Shown piece by piece: positions 23,228 to 33,440 of a stretch of DNA of 64,000 nt. A program made the position numbers and the translations under genes. This DNA comes from Bacillota bacterium (GTDB taxonomy: Bacteria; Bacillota; Bacilli; Paenibacillales; NBRC-103111): contig JAEWMH010000203.1 of the NCBI GenBank assembly GCA_023393235.1, positions 1-64,000 of the forward strand, read 5' to 3'. The notes under the pieces are model-generated. The model did not search any database. It had not been told where the DNA came from and worked only from the letters and a program-made list of their open reading frames with translations. Position 1 is the first letter of the stretch, and each line of letters starts with the position of its first letter.

Positions 23228-23692
23228 TTACTCCGCTCCTTCCAGCTCTTCCAATTTGACAATTTCGCTCTTGTTCAGAACCTCCTGCAGGTTCAAAAGC
23301 ACCAGGAGACGGTCTCCGAGCTTGGCTACACCCTGCAAATACTTGGCTCTGACCCCACCCACAATTTCCGGCGGATCCTGGATCGCATCGCTGTCCACAT
23401 CAATAACGTCATTGGCGGAGTCCACAATCAGGCCTACCTCCATATCGTTGACGGCAATGATGACAATCCGCGAATTATCGGTGTAGTCCTGCTCCGGAAG
23501 CCCAAAGCGGCCGCGGAGATCGATGACCGGAACGACGACGCCGCGGAGATTGATGACTCCTTTGACGAATGAATAGGTTTTCGGCACCCGCGTCATGGGC
23601 ATCATGCGTTCAATGGTTTTGACCTTCTCCACTTCGACGCCGTATTCCTCATCGGCCAGCGCAAACACAATAACCTTCAGTTCTGCTCCCAT
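23228..23692 (-). CDS. cheW: Chemotaxis coupling protein CheW
   Basis: CheW links receptors to the CheA kinase. The 154-residue protein is a single CheW domain: LKVIVFALADEEYGVEVEKV, KGVINLRGVVVPVIDLRGRF, and NDVIDVDSDAIQDPPEIVGG, ending in LLVLLNLQEVLN. It has a normal length and lies directly between cheA and cheC. No second cheW-type gene occurs in the window. Confidence 0.96.
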   Translation of the reverse strand: MGAELKVIVFALADEEYGVEVEKVKTIERMMPMTRVPKTYSFVKGVINLRGVVVPVIDLRGRFGLPEQDYTDNSRIVIIAVNDMEVGLIVDSANDVIDVDSDAIQDPPEIVGGVRAKYLQGVAKLGDRLLVLLNLQEVLNKSEIVKLEELEGAE

Positions 23693-23716
23693 GCCTCTTC
23701 CTCCTAATTGTTACCC

Positions 23717-25786
23717 CTATTTGATAAGTGCGTTGGTATCCAAGATGAGTGCAACCTGTCCGTCTCCCAAAATGGTGGCTCCCGATACGGCAAAAACATT
23801 ATTCAGATATTTGCCCAGGTTTTTCAGCACGATTTCCTGCTGTCCGATAAGCTCGGAAACACTTAACGCCGCCATTTTTTCGCCTTTTTTGATAATGACG
23901 ATTTCTGTCTCGTCCCGCTCAGGCTGCCCGTTGTCCGGCACCTGATAGATCTGCGCCAGGGAAACCAGCGGGATCACCGAATTGCGGTAGTCCAGAAGAG
24001 GCACACCCTGAACATTGCGGATCGAGCTTTTGCGGATGACAGCCGTTTCCACGATGGAGGACAGCGGAATCGCATACTTTTCATCGTTCACCCGGATGAG
24101 CATAGCCGAAATAATCGATAAGGTCAGCGGAAGCTGTACGGAGAATTTGGTGCCCTTCCCGGGTTTGGATTCTACCGCTACTACGCCGCCCAGAGATTCA
24201 ATCTTGGTCTTCACCACATCCAGACCGACGCCGCGTCCGGAAATGTCGGAAATTTTGTCTGCGGTGCTGAAGCCGGAAGCAAACAGAAGAGCCGCCACTT
24301 CATCATCCGTCATCCGTTCCGCCTGTTCCTCGCGGACGATGCCCTTCTTGATGGCAGTCTGGAGAACCTTCTGGCGGTTGATGCCACGTCCGTCATCCTC
24401 AATCTCGATGAACACATGGTTGCCGCTATGGAAGGCCCGCAGCCACACGGTGCCGGTCTCCGACTTGCCTGTTGCCAGGCGGTCGTCGATGGGTTCAACG
24501 CCGTGGTCGATGGAGTTGCGCAGCAGATGGACCAAGGGATCGCCGATTTCATCCACAACCGTCCGGTCAAGCTCCGTGTCGGCGCCGGTAACCACGAGAT
24601 CGACTTTTTTGTTCAAGGATTTAGCCACGTCCCGCACCATCCGCGGGAACCGGTTGAATACGGTATCTACCGGTACCATCCGTAGCTTCAGAACGATATT
24701 CTGCAAGTCGCTGCTGACCCGCGCCATATGTTCTACAGTTTCCGTGAGCTCTTGGCGGCGGATTTCGCTGGCCAGCTGCTCCAGTCTCACCCGGTCGATG
24801 AGCATTTCGCTGAACAGGTTCATCAGCATGTCCAACCGGTCGATATCCACCCGGATAGTCCGGTTGGCCACCGGCTGATGTCCGGTTTTGGCAGCGGCCG
24901 GGGCCTGGGGTGCCGGGTTGGTTTCCCGCGCATTCGAAGCCGCCGCTGCCGCAGATGCTTCGGGAGCGGATGGAGCGGCTGCTGCAGGTTTATCCTGCTT
25001 TTGCTCCTTCAGCTCCTTCAAACTTTCCAGATCGAACAGGACGGATTTGACGGAGTCAATCTCCGAAACATTCCCGATCATGGTATCCAGTTCGGCTTTA
25101 GGCAATTGGGTCACATAGAATACGGAAAAGACTCTGTCGAATTTCTCCTGCTCAATGTCCTGGATGGAAGGAACGGATTTAATCACTTCGCCGTTGTGCT
25201 CGAACAGATCGAATACCATGTATGCCCGGGCAGCCTTAAGCACACAATCCTCTCTGACACTCACCTCGATAAAGTAAGCGTTATGGCCTGCTGAAACAGA
25301 TTGCTCCAGCACGGAATACTGGAACTCATCAATCTGCATAGCCGACGAACCGCCACCGCCTGCCGATGCCGGCGGTGCTGCAGATGCTGCAGGCTCCTTC
25401 GCATAATCTCCGGTTACGATGGATTTCAGGGACTTGACGATATCGGACACATCAGCCTGGCCGGTGCCCCCTTCTATAATGTCATTGACCATGGTCTCCA
25501 GGGCATCCGTACTTTTGAAGAGGCAATCAAAAATGAATGAGTTCATGGAAAGCTTGTTGTTCCGCACCAGGTCCAGCACATTCTCCATCTCGTGGGTCAG
25601 CTTGGCCAGATCCTCGAAACCCATGGTTGCCGACATGCCCTTAAGTGTATGGGCCGACCGGAAAATCACCTGGACAATGCCGATATCCTCAGGGCTTTGC
25701 TCCAAAGCGAGCAAATTTTCATTAATGGCCTGCAGATGGTCCTTTGATTCATCAATAAACATCGACAGATACTGATTCAGTTCCAA
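23717..25786 (-). CDS. cheA: Chemotaxis histidine kinase CheA
   Basis: CheA autophosphorylates and passes phosphate to CheY and CheB. The 689-residue protein has the HPt domain with the phospho-accepting His46 (IFRSAHTLKGMSATMGF), a CheY/CheB-binding P2 domain flanked by Ala/Pro-rich linkers, the P3 dimerisation helices, and the P4 ATP-binding domain (N box LVHLLRNSIDHGVEP, G1 IEDDGRGIN, G2 SGRGVGLDVVK). A C-terminal CheW-like P5 domain follows. The start is a TTG nine bases after GGAGG, giving MELNQYLS. It lies between cheB and cheW. Confidence 0.97.
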   Translation of the reverse strand: MELNQYLSMFIDESKDHLQAINENLLALEQSPEDIGIVQVIFRSAHTLKGMSATMGFEDLAKLTHEMENVLDLVRNNKLSMNSFIFDCLFKSTDALETMVNDIIEGGTGQADVSDIVKSLKSIVTGDYAKEPAASAAPPASAGGGGSSAMQIDEFQYSVLEQSVSAGHNAYFIEVSVREDCVLKAARAYMVFDLFEHNGEVIKSVPSIQDIEQEKFDRVFSVFYVTQLPKAELDTMIGNVSEIDSVKSVLFDLESLKELKEQKQDKPAAAAPSAPEASAAAAASNARETNPAPQAPAAAKTGHQPVANRTIRVDIDRLDMLMNLFSEMLIDRVRLEQLASEIRRQELTETVEHMARVSSDLQNIVLKLRMVPVDTVFNRFPRMVRDVAKSLNKKVDLVVTGADTELDRTVVDEIGDPLVHLLRNSIDHGVEPIDDRLATGKSETGTVWLRAFHSGNHVFIEIEDDGRGINRQKVLQTAIKKGIVREEQAERMTDDEVAALLFASGFSTADKISDISGRGVGLDVVKTKIESLGGVVAVESKPGKGTKFSVQLPLTLSIISAMLIRVNDEKYAIPLSSIVETAVIRKSSIRNVQGVPLLDYRNSVIPLVSLAQIYQVPDNGQPERDETEIVIIKKGEKMAALSVSELIGQQEIVLKNLGKYLNNVFAVSGATILGDGQVALILDTNALIK

Positions 25787-25874
25787 TACTATGCACCTCC
25801 GACTGGTTATACCGCATTGTTCCCGCTTTTGCTCACCGGCGGGACAAGGGCCCTGCTCTTTAAGCGTTTATGGA

Positions 25875-27134
25875 TCACTTCATTAACGCGCGTATCAATT
25901 GATTGGGGATTTCATGCACCGGCAGCAAGTGATCCACGCAGCCCAGCTCTACGGCAGCACGGGGCATACCGTATACAACGCAGGTTTCCTCGGATTCGGC
26001 AATGGTTGTTGCGACTCCCTGATTCTTCAACTCCAGCATCGTCTTGGCTCCGTCGCTTCCCATGCCTGTCATGATCACAATATGGCGCTTCAGCTCCTGC
26101 AAGGAGAGTACCGATTCGAACAGCGTATCCACAGAAGGCTTATGCCCGCCCCGCGGCGGTTCGGCTGTTATGGCAAGCCGGTAAACGCCGCCGCCCTCGG
26201 ACTTGACCCGCATCTGGAATCCGCCGGGAGCTATGTATGCGGTCCCTGGCTGCAAAATCATTCCGTCCTGGCCTTCGACCACCTGTATGCGGCAGTTGCT
26301 GTTCAACCTGACCGCCAAGGAATTGGTGAAATTGGGCGGCATATGCTGCACGATAACGATCGGTGCCCCAAAATCCTCCGGCAAACCGGTAAGCACCTGC
26401 TGGAGCGCTCTTGGTCCGCCTGTAGAGGTGCCAAGGGCCACCAGATGCTTCACAGGCCCCTTCGCAATGGGTGCTGCCGGCTTTACCGGCGGGGCAGCGG
26501 GCGGTACCGCCTTGGGTTCCGGCCGCATCAGCGGCGGACGTTCGGCTTTGCGTTCCGGCTGCACAGAAGGACGCAGCGGCTTGGGATGCTCCGGGACAGG
26601 TGATGCCGGCGGCATTACGGACCGGAGCCTGGGAGCCGCCGGCGGTTCCTTTAGCGGCGGTGCTTTCGGCGGAGCCGGATCGGCCGGAGGCGGAACTGCC
26701 GCTGACGGGAACGATGGGCTCAACCGTTTTATATTGGATTTGACCGCAATTTCCAAACGTTCATGGAGCATTTCCTTTACCTTGAACAGGTCCAGGGAAA
26801 TGGAGCCGGAGGGCTTCTGCACAAAGTCGATCGCCCCAGCCTCCAAGGCCTGAATGGTTTCCATAGCCCCTTCCTTGGTTAACGAGCTGAGCATAATCAC
26901 CGGAAGCGGATTTTCCTTCATAATCCGCTTCAACGCTTCAAGGCCATTCATTTCCGGCATTTCCACGTCCATGGTAATGCAGTCCGGCTGCAGCTCTTTG
27001 GCCATTTGCACGGCCTCCACACCGTTCTTGGCAGTGGCGATCACCTGGAAGTCCGGATGTTCCCCAACGAGATCCGAGACAATTCTTCTCATAAAAACGG
27101 AATCATCAACTACTAACACCCGCTTTTTCTGCAT
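25875..27134 (-). CDS. cheB: Chemotaxis methylesterase CheB
   Basis: CheB demethylates chemoreceptors when phosphorylated. The 419-residue protein has an N-terminal receiver domain (RVLVVDDSVFMRRI, phospho-Asp56 in CITMDVEMPEMNG), an unusually long Pro/Ala-rich linker (about residues 140-225), and the methylesterase domain with the catalytic Ser in LGTSTGGPRALQQ, His in QHMPPNFT and Asp in TGMGSDGAKT. The start at 27132-27134 follows GGAGGGAGG. It precedes cheA and follows flhG, as in B. subtilis. Confidence 0.96.
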   Translation of the reverse strand: MQKKRVLVVDDSVFMRRIVSDLVGEHPDFQVIATAKNGVEAVQMAKELQPDCITMDVEMPEMNGLEALKRIMKENPLPVIMLSSLTKEGAMETIQALEAGAIDFVQKPSGSISLDLFKVKEMLHERLEIAVKSNIKRLSPSFPSAAVPPPADPAPPKAPPLKEPPAAPRLRSVMPPASPVPEHPKPLRPSVQPERKAERPPLMRPEPKAVPPAAPPVKPAAPIAKGPVKHLVALGTSTGGPRALQQVLTGLPEDFGAPIVIVQHMPPNFTNSLAVRLNSNCRIQVVEGQDGMILQPGTAYIAPGGFQMRVKSEGGGVYRLAITAEPPRGGHKPSVDTLFESVLSLQELKRHIVIMTGMGSDGAKTMLELKNQGVATTIAESEETCVVYGMPRAAVELGCVDHLLPVHEIPNQLIRALMK

Positions 27135-27181
27135 CCCGGTCCTCCCTCCTCTGGTTAGCAATGATATCTGTAATTGGAGCC

Positions 27182-28060
27182 TTACTTCATAAGCCTCATC
27201 ATTTTGGATAGGAACCCCTTCACACCCGAAGCCGCGCCGGCACTCTCGGGGGGCCTGCCCTGCACATACTGGTCGGCAATCTCCAGCAGATTCCGCGAGG
27301 CAGGTGAATGGGGATACGCAACAGTGAACGGAATCTGCCGTTTCACCGCTTTGGAAATATGACTGTCATCCGTCACAAAACCCATGGTGGGAATATCCAT
27401 CTGCAAGAACTTTTTCGCCACCAGCGTTATTTTATCTGCAGTCTGCTTGCCTTCCTTGGGCTCGGTCACCCTGTTGATGACAAGTCGGAAATTCACTCCA
27501 GACTGCAGGTTATTGACCATTTTGATTATTGCATAAGCATCCGTAATGGAGGTAGGTTCAGGCGTAGTGACCACTATGGTCTCCTCCGCTGCCAGAATAA
27601 ACTTCAGCGTTTCCTTGGACAACCCGGCGCCGGTATCGAAGAGGATCACGTCGCAGTGGCCGTTTAATTGGCCAACCTGCTCCACAAAATAATTCAACTC
27701 CTCCTCCTTCAGATCAAGAAGATCGTTGAAGCCCGAACCGCCGCCGATAAACTCCAGCCCGTTGTAGCCGGTATGAATAATTTCCCAGATGGTTTTTTCC
27801 TTTTTGAGCAAATGGTACAAGTTATACTTGGGGGTAACCCCCATCAGCACATCAATATTCGCCAAACCGATGTCCGCATCGAACACCAGCACCTTCAAGC
27901 CTTTGGACTGGAGCGCCAGGGCAAAATTCAACGTGAAGTTGGATTTGCCCACCCCTCCTTTTCCGCTGGTAACCGTGATAATGCGGGTTTTTCTGCCGGC
28001 GTTTCGGGCCTGCTCCCGCTTTTGGACCAAATCCCGGAGCATCTGCGCCTGGTCATTCAT
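27182..28060 (-). CDS. flhG: Flagellar number regulator FlhG (YlxH), MinD/ParA-type ATPase
   Basis: FlhG controls flagellar number and placement and stimulates FlhF GTPase activity. The 292-residue protein has a deviant Walker A (TSGKGGVGKSNFTLNFAL), a FDADIGLANIDVLMG switch, a DTGAGLSKETL Walker B region and a C-terminal amphipathic, membrane-binding tail (FLSKMMRLMK). Its N-terminal DQAQMLRDLVQKREQA is the segment that in relatives activates FlhF. It overlaps flhF by eight bases. Confidence 0.95.
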   Translation of the reverse strand: MNDQAQMLRDLVQKREQARNAGRKTRIITVTSGKGGVGKSNFTLNFALALQSKGLKVLVFDADIGLANIDVLMGVTPKYNLYHLLKKEKTIWEIIHTGYNGLEFIGGGSGFNDLLDLKEEELNYFVEQVGQLNGHCDVILFDTGAGLSKETLKFILAAEETIVVTTPEPTSITDAYAIIKMVNNLQSGVNFRLVINRVTEPKEGKQTADKITLVAKKFLQMDIPTMGFVTDDSHISKAVKRQIPFTVAYPHSPASRNLLEIADQYVQGRPPESAGAASGVKGFLSKMMRLMK

Positions 28061-29456
28061 CTGCCTGTTCCCCCAGTATCAAGGCAATCAGTTCTTCCTC
28101 GCTCACCACATTGAAGTCGTCGGGGACATTTTGTCCGGTCGTCATGTACGACAGCGCCAACGGATATTCATGGAGCAGATTGAGAATGGGACCGAAGGTC
28201 TCCGTTTCATCCCTTTTGGTAAGAAGAACCTTATCCAGCCTGAACCGGGAGAAATTTTCGGCAACAGCCTTCATGTCTTTGTATTTCATGGTCAGGCTCA
28301 GCACCAGGAAGGTTTCGCTTCTGGGATCGCCCTGCAGAAGAGCATTCAATTCGGACACATACATTTCATTGCGGAAGTTGCGTCCGGCAGTGTCCATGAA
28401 CACAATATCGCATTCCTTCAAATTGTCGAAGGCCTTCTTCAAATCCTGGGGTGAAAACACAACCTCCAGCGGAATCCCCAAAATGGTGGCATAGGTCTTC
28501 AACTGCTCCACAGCCGCAATGCGGTATGTGTCGGAGGTGATAAACCCCACTTTCCTGCGGTGACGGAGCACCTGCTCGGCCGCCAGCTTGGCGATGGTGG
28601 TGGTTTTGCCTACTCCGGTGGGACCCACAAAATGGGCGATGCGGGTTTCCGGCTGCAGCGGCTTGCGGGGATGATCACCCATAATCTGTCTGAGCTTCTC
28701 CGCAGCCAATTGGTTCGCGCGCGCCGGCGTTAAACCGTCCTCGTCATCCGCCAAACTCTCCTCAATGGTGCTGACCACCTCTTTGGCCAGCTCGGGCAGA
28801 ACCTCCTGCTCCAGGAGCTTGGCTTCAAGAGCGGCCAGAACCGGATCGGGCTCCGGCAGAACGGCGCCGGCGCGGGACAAATTTTTCATCATCAGCTTCA
28901 TGGCCCGCAGCTCGCTTAATACCGGGTCCTCTTCCCCGGGCTCTTCCAGCGCCTTCCCGCGGGGCTCCGCGGCAGGCTTGACGGCTGCTGCAGGAGCTGC
29001 CGCGGGAGCGGGAGCAGGGCTTGGTGCTGCAGGAGCAGCAGCCGGCGCAGCCTTGCCGCCGTAAGCCGCAGCCCCCAGGCTCATGGGCACAACCGGCCGC
29101 GGCGCAGGCTCCGGCTCCATCGGTGCGGATTGCTTGCCGGCCAGACGTTCAATGGATTCCAGCAATTCAGCCGTCCGGTCCTCCTTCGCGGACCGCGGCT
29201 GCTCCAATACAGCAACCGGGGCAGCTGGCTGCGGGACTGCGGGACGTTGAACCGGTGCGGTCTTCGGTTTGGATTCGGCTTTGCCAAGGGCATCCGTCGC
29301 TGCAATCACTTCGATTTTTTTCTTGCTGAATAACCCTAAAAACCCGCCTGAGCGGATTTCTTTGGTATTCAGAATGACGGCATCCTTGCCTAAATCCGTC
29401 CGAATTTGCGCAAGGGCGTCGGGCATGGAATCTACAACATACCGTTTTACTCTCAT
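28053..29456 (-). CDS. flhF: Flagellar SRP-type GTPase FlhF
   Basis: FlhF marks the site of flagellar assembly. The 467-residue protein starts with the basic domain MRVKRYVVDSMPDALAQIRT, then a long Ala/Pro-rich region (about residues 75-180), an N-domain helix bundle, and the G domain with GPTGVGKTTTIAKLAAEQVL (P-loop), DTYRIAAVEQLKTYA, DTAGRNFRNE and LLTKRDET. The length is above that of B. subtilis FlhF (about 366 residues), mainly because of the low-complexity linker. It overlaps the flhA stop by four bases. Confidence 0.95.
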   Translation of the reverse strand: MRVKRYVVDSMPDALAQIRTDLGKDAVILNTKEIRSGGFLGLFSKKKIEVIAATDALGKAESKPKTAPVQRPAVPQPAAPVAVLEQPRSAKEDRTAELLESIERLAGKQSAPMEPEPAPRPVVPMSLGAAAYGGKAAPAAAPAAPSPAPAPAAAPAAAVKPAAEPRGKALEEPGEEDPVLSELRAMKLMMKNLSRAGAVLPEPDPVLAALEAKLLEQEVLPELAKEVVSTIEESLADDEDGLTPARANQLAAEKLRQIMGDHPRKPLQPETRIAHFVGPTGVGKTTTIAKLAAEQVLRHRRKVGFITSDTYRIAAVEQLKTYATILGIPLEVVFSPQDLKKAFDNLKECDIVFMDTAGRNFRNEMYVSELNALLQGDPRSETFLVLSLTMKYKDMKAVAENFSRFRLDKVLLTKRDETETFGPILNLLHEYPLALSYMTTGQNVPDDFNVVSEEELIALILGEQADE

Positions 29457-31486
29457 AGATTCACAACTCCCATGCTTTGAATTTCGACATTCGGCTCAAG
29501 CTCGCTGTAGGACAATACCGGAATATCCTGCAAGGTCCGTTCGAGCAGCTGGCGCAAATACATGCGGATGGTCGGCGATGTCAGAATGACGGGCTGCAGT
29601 CCACCCTGTACGGCTCTTGTCACCTGCTCGTTCAGCTTGTGGAAGATGGTTTGGGAGGACGACGGGTCAAGAGCCAGATAAGAACCCTGATCCGTCTGCT
29701 GCACCGATTCCGCAATTTTCTTCTCCAAGGACGGTCCTACCGTAATCACCTTCAGTGCATCCCCGCCGCCGGCATATTGCTGGGTAATCTGGCGGGACAA
29801 GGCTTGCCTCACATATTCGGTCAGGATGTCGTGGTCCTTGGTATAGCCGCCATAATCGGCCAAAGTCTCCATTATCGTTACCAAATCGCGGACAGATATT
29901 TTCTCCTTCAGAAGCTTGGACAGCACCTTCTGCAGATCGCCAACCGTAACCACATTGGGGATAAGCTCGTCCACCAAAGCCGGGTAGCTTTCTCTGACGT
30001 TCTCCACCAGCGCCTTGGTTTCCTGACGGCCGATAAGCTCGTGGGCATGGCGTTTAATAATCTCGGTCAGGTGAGTGGCCACCACGGAGGGCGGATCCAC
30101 CACGGTATAACCGGACATTTCGGCCCGCTCCTTCGTAGCGTCATCGATCCACAGGGCAGGAAGGCCGAAGGCCGGCTCCATGGTCTCGATACCGGAGATG
30201 GACTCGTCATCAAAGCCCGGGCTCATCGCCAAGTAGTGATTAAGTAGTAATTCACCACGGGCCACTGAATTTCCTTTAATTTTGATGACATATTCATTCG
30301 GTTTTAATTGAATATTGTCGCGAATTCGGATAACAGGCACAACAATGCCTAATTCCAGCGCACATTGTCGACGGATAAGGATAATCCGGTCCAATAAATC
30401 CCCGCCCTGCTGGGTGTCCGCCAGCGGAATCAGGCCATAACCGAACTCGAATTCGATGGGGTCCACCTGCAGCAGGCTGATGACACTTTCCGGACTCCGC
30501 ACCTCTTCGATCTGCTGCTGCTCCTCCGCCTTTTCGTCCTCCACCTGCTTCTTGTTCAGATTCTTCTGGAGGCGGAAGGCGCTGAAGACGATTACGCCGG
30601 CAACGGGGAAGGTAATCAAAACCCCAATGGGAGTTGCAAGGCCCAGCAGTGCGATGGTACCCGCCACTACAAACAAAAGCTTGGGATTCTGCAGAAGCTG
30701 TCCGGTAAGGTCGGAGGCGAGATTGCCTTCCGAGTTGGCCCGGGTCACAATCAGACCGGAAGCGGTAGAAATCATCAGTGCGGGAATTTGACTCACCAGA
30801 CCGTCACCGATGGACATTTGGGTAAAGAGACTGGCTGCTTCCGCTACGCCCATGCCATGGTAGATCATCCCGATAATCAGTCCGCCCACCAGGTTGATAA
30901 TGAGGATAATGATACTGGCGATGGCATCGCCTTTCACGAATTTGCTGGCACCGTCCATGGCGCCATAGAAGTCGGCTTCACGTTCGATCTTCCGTCTTCT
31001 TTCACGGGCCTGGGTTTCATTAATCATACCAGCGTTCAGGTCGGCATCAATACTCATCTGCTTGCCGGGCATCGCATCCAGGGTAAAGCGGGCCGCAACC
31101 TCGGCCACCCGCTCAGAGCCTTTGGTAATGACGATGAACTGCACAACAACCAGGATCAGGAACACAACAAAACCCACCACCAGATTGCCCTGGGCCACAA
31201 AACCGCCGAAGGTTTCAACCACTCTGCCGCCGTCGGCATGGCTCAGGATATTCCGTGTGGTGGATACGTTCAAGGCCAGTCGGAATAACGTGGTAATCAG
31301 CAATAGTGACGGGAAGATGGAGAAATCCAGTGCTTCCTGGGTGTTCATCGCGACAAGAAGAATCATAAGTGCAAGAGATATATTAATGATGAGCAGAACG
31401 TCCACTACATGCACACTTACAGGAACGACCATCATCAATACAATTCCGATTACGCCCAAAAGCACAGTTAGATCTTTCACACGCAT
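29453..31486 (-). CDS. flhA: Flagellar export gate protein FlhA
   Basis: FlhA forms the nonameric export gate of the flagellar type III system. The 677-residue protein has about eight membrane helices in the first half, the conserved cytosolic loop with MPGKQMSIDADLNAGMINET and ARERRRKIEREADFYGAMDG, and a large C-terminal cytosolic domain that docks chaperone-substrate complexes. Start choice: the ATG at 31484-31486 lies nine bases after GGGAGG, whereas the ATG at 31495 abuts that box. It follows flhB and precedes flhF. Confidence 0.97.
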   Translation of the reverse strand: MRVKDLTVLLGVIGIVLMMVVPVSVHVVDVLLIINISLALMILLVAMNTQEALDFSIFPSLLLITTLFRLALNVSTTRNILSHADGGRVVETFGGFVAQGNLVVGFVVFLILVVVQFIVITKGSERVAEVAARFTLDAMPGKQMSIDADLNAGMINETQARERRRKIEREADFYGAMDGASKFVKGDAIASIIILIINLVGGLIIGMIYHGMGVAEAASLFTQMSIGDGLVSQIPALMISTASGLIVTRANSEGNLASDLTGQLLQNPKLLFVVAGTIALLGLATPIGVLITFPVAGVIVFSAFRLQKNLNKKQVEDEKAEEQQQIEEVRSPESVISLLQVDPIEFEFGYGLIPLADTQQGGDLLDRIILIRRQCALELGIVVPVIRIRDNIQLKPNEYVIKIKGNSVARGELLLNHYLAMSPGFDDESISGIETMEPAFGLPALWIDDATKERAEMSGYTVVDPPSVVATHLTEIIKRHAHELIGRQETKALVENVRESYPALVDELIPNVVTVGDLQKVLSKLLKEKISVRDLVTIMETLADYGGYTKDHDILTEYVRQALSRQITQQYAGGGDALKVITVGPSLEKKIAESVQQTDQGSYLALDPSSSQTIFHKLNEQVTRAVQGGLQPVILTSPTIRMYLRQLLERTLQDIPVLSYSELEPNVEIQSMGVVNL

Positions 31487-31507
31487 GATGAACATCCTCC
31501 CTTCCCG

Positions 31508-32605
31508 TTATTTTGCCTTGCCTTTTAAGCGGTACACATATGCAAGCACTTCCGCCACAGCCTGAAACAGCTCCGCCGGGATCGTCTGGCCAATCTCAAC
31601 CTGATCGTACAAGGCTCTGGCCAATGGCCTGTTTTCCATGGTGATAACCCCGTTTTCCTTGGCGATTTCCTTAATCTTCAATGCGACGAAGTCGGTTCCC
31701 TTGGCCACAACCCGGGGTGCATCCATCTTGCCGTTGTCGTATTGGATGGCTACGGCAAAGTGGGTGGGGTTGGTGATGACCACATCCGCCTTGGGGACAT
31801 CCTGCATCATCCGGGCCAACGCCATCCGGCGCTGCTTTTCCTTGATTTTTCCCTTGATCTGCGGGTCACCCTCGGATTTTTTATATTCATCCTTGATGTC
31901 CTGTTTGGACATACGGAGGTTTTTTTCGTGTTCATATTTTTGGTACATATAATCGAAAAGACTTAAGATAACAAGAGCAACACCAATTTTGATGCCCATC
32001 ATGACCGTGAGCCGGGCCACATACGCCAAAACGTCGGTCAAGGGCATTTGGGCCAGATTAATCAGGCTTTCCTTCTCCCCCCAAAGGGAGGAATAAACCA
32101 GGTATCCTATTAAGATTAGCTTCAGCAGCGTTTTCCCGAATTCCACCAATGCCTTGAGGCTAAACATCCGCTTCGCCCCTTCAATGGGGTTAAGCTTGCT
32201 GAATTTCACCTTGAAGGCTTCACCGGTGATAAGAAATCCGACCTGCATATAATTGGCGAGAATTCCGATAAGAACAGTAACGGCAAAAATCGGAGCCAGC
32301 ATGATAAGGATTTGGGCCATGAGATCAGTCATAAGAGGCATAACATTGCTCATACTGATCTCGGTGGTCAGATAATCCTTCAAGGTGCCCTGCATCAGCA
32401 GGAACATCTTATCCTTCAGAAATCCGCCAAACATAAGCAGCGTCATGAAGCAGAACAGCAGGATCAGCGATGCGGGAAGCTCATTACTTTTGGCAACCTG
32501 ACCCTTTTTACGGGCATCCGCCCGTTTTTTGGGTGTCGCCTTTTCGGTCTTTTCCCCGGCAAACAGCTGCAGGTTCAGTTTGTAGCGGAATGGAGTCGTT
32601 GCCAC
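31508..32605 (-). CDS. flhB: Flagellar export switch protein FlhB
   Basis: FlhB switches substrate specificity of the export apparatus from rod/hook to filament. The 365-residue protein has a basic N-terminus (GEKTEKATPKKRADARKKGQ), four membrane helices, and the cytosolic C-terminal domain containing the autocleavage motif NPTH (VVITNPTHFAVAIQYD), followed by APRVVAKGTDFVALKIKEIA. All hallmark residues are intact. It sits between fliR and flhA. Confidence 0.97.
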   Translation of the reverse strand: MATTPFRYKLNLQLFAGEKTEKATPKKRADARKKGQVAKSNELPASLILLFCFMTLLMFGGFLKDKMFLLMQGTLKDYLTTEISMSNVMPLMTDLMAQILIMLAPIFAVTVLIGILANYMQVGFLITGEAFKVKFSKLNPIEGAKRMFSLKALVEFGKTLLKLILIGYLVYSSLWGEKESLINLAQMPLTDVLAYVARLTVMMGIKIGVALVILSLFDYMYQKYEHEKNLRMSKQDIKDEYKKSEGDPQIKGKIKEKQRRMALARMMQDVPKADVVITNPTHFAVAIQYDNGKMDAPRVVAKGTDFVALKIKEIAKENGVITMENRPLARALYDQVEIGQTIPAELFQAVAEVLAYVYRLKGKAK

Positions 32606-32647
32606 GCCCTGTTCCCTCCTTGATTCTAAGCGCTTGCGCCGGCGCTG

Positions 32648-33436
32648 TCAGGGTGCTCCGGACAAAAGTGTCATGAATTTTTCCATAGCGGTAAAAAGTG
32701 CGGTAAACACCATTTCAAAGATTGACAGCATCCCCGGAAACAAAAAGACCAGAAGGATCAGTCCGATAATAATCTTCAGCGGAACCCCAATAACGAAAAT
32801 GTTAAACTGGGGTGCGGTTTTCGCCAGAATTCCCAATCCCACATCCGTCAAAAACAGCGCCACCACCAGGGGAGCGGCCATTTTGAAGGCGAGGCCGAAG
32901 GAGTCCGTAAAGGTCCTGAGCATAAAATCAACCATATTATCGCTGTACATCCGGGCAAACACATCATTCTGCAGCGGAATCCAGCTGTAGCTGTCATGAA
33001 TGGCCGTCAGGAGAAGATGATGACCGTTGAAGGACAGGAACAACAGCATCGCCAGCATATATTTCATGTTGCCGATAAGCGGTGATGAGGTCCCGGTCAT
33101 CGGGTCCAGAATGTTGGCCATAGACAATCCCATCTGCATGTCAATGAAGGAGCCTGCCGTCTGGATTACCGCAAAAAACATGTAGCCGATGAAACCAAGC
33201 AGTAACCCCACCAGGATTTCCTTGAAAATGGAGAGCACATACAGCGCGTCCATTGGCACCGGCTGCAGCCCCAAACCTGAAAAGGTCAGGAAAGCGACAA
33301 AAACGGAAAAGCCAATTTTGAAGGAAGCCGGGACATTTCGGGAGGAAAATACAGGCGCTGTGACAAAAAAAGCCGTAATCCGACAAAAAACAAGCATGAA
33401 ACCAGAGAAGGATTGCAGAATCAGTTCCATGTTCAT
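32648..33436 (-). CDS. fliR: Flagellar export protein FliR
   Basis: FliR is a core membrane component of the flagellar export gate with FliP and FliQ. The 262-residue protein is hydrophobic with about six membrane segments. It shows the FliR features FCRITAFFVTAPVFSSRNVP near the start, GFIGYMFFAVIQTAGSFIDM with QMG following, and GTSSPLIGNMKYMLAMLLFL. It follows fliQ with a five-base gap and precedes flhB. Confidence 0.95.
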   Translation of the reverse strand: MNMELILQSFSGFMLVFCRITAFFVTAPVFSSRNVPASFKIGFSVFVAFLTFSGLGLQPVPMDALYVLSIFKEILVGLLLGFIGYMFFAVIQTAGSFIDMQMGLSMANILDPMTGTSSPLIGNMKYMLAMLLFLSFNGHHLLLTAIHDSYSWIPLQNDVFARMYSDNMVDFMLRTFTDSFGLAFKMAAPLVVALFLTDVGLGILAKTAPQFNIFVIGVPLKIIIGLILLVFLFPGMLSIFEMVFTALFTAMEKFMTLLSGAP

Positions 33437-33440
33437 CTGC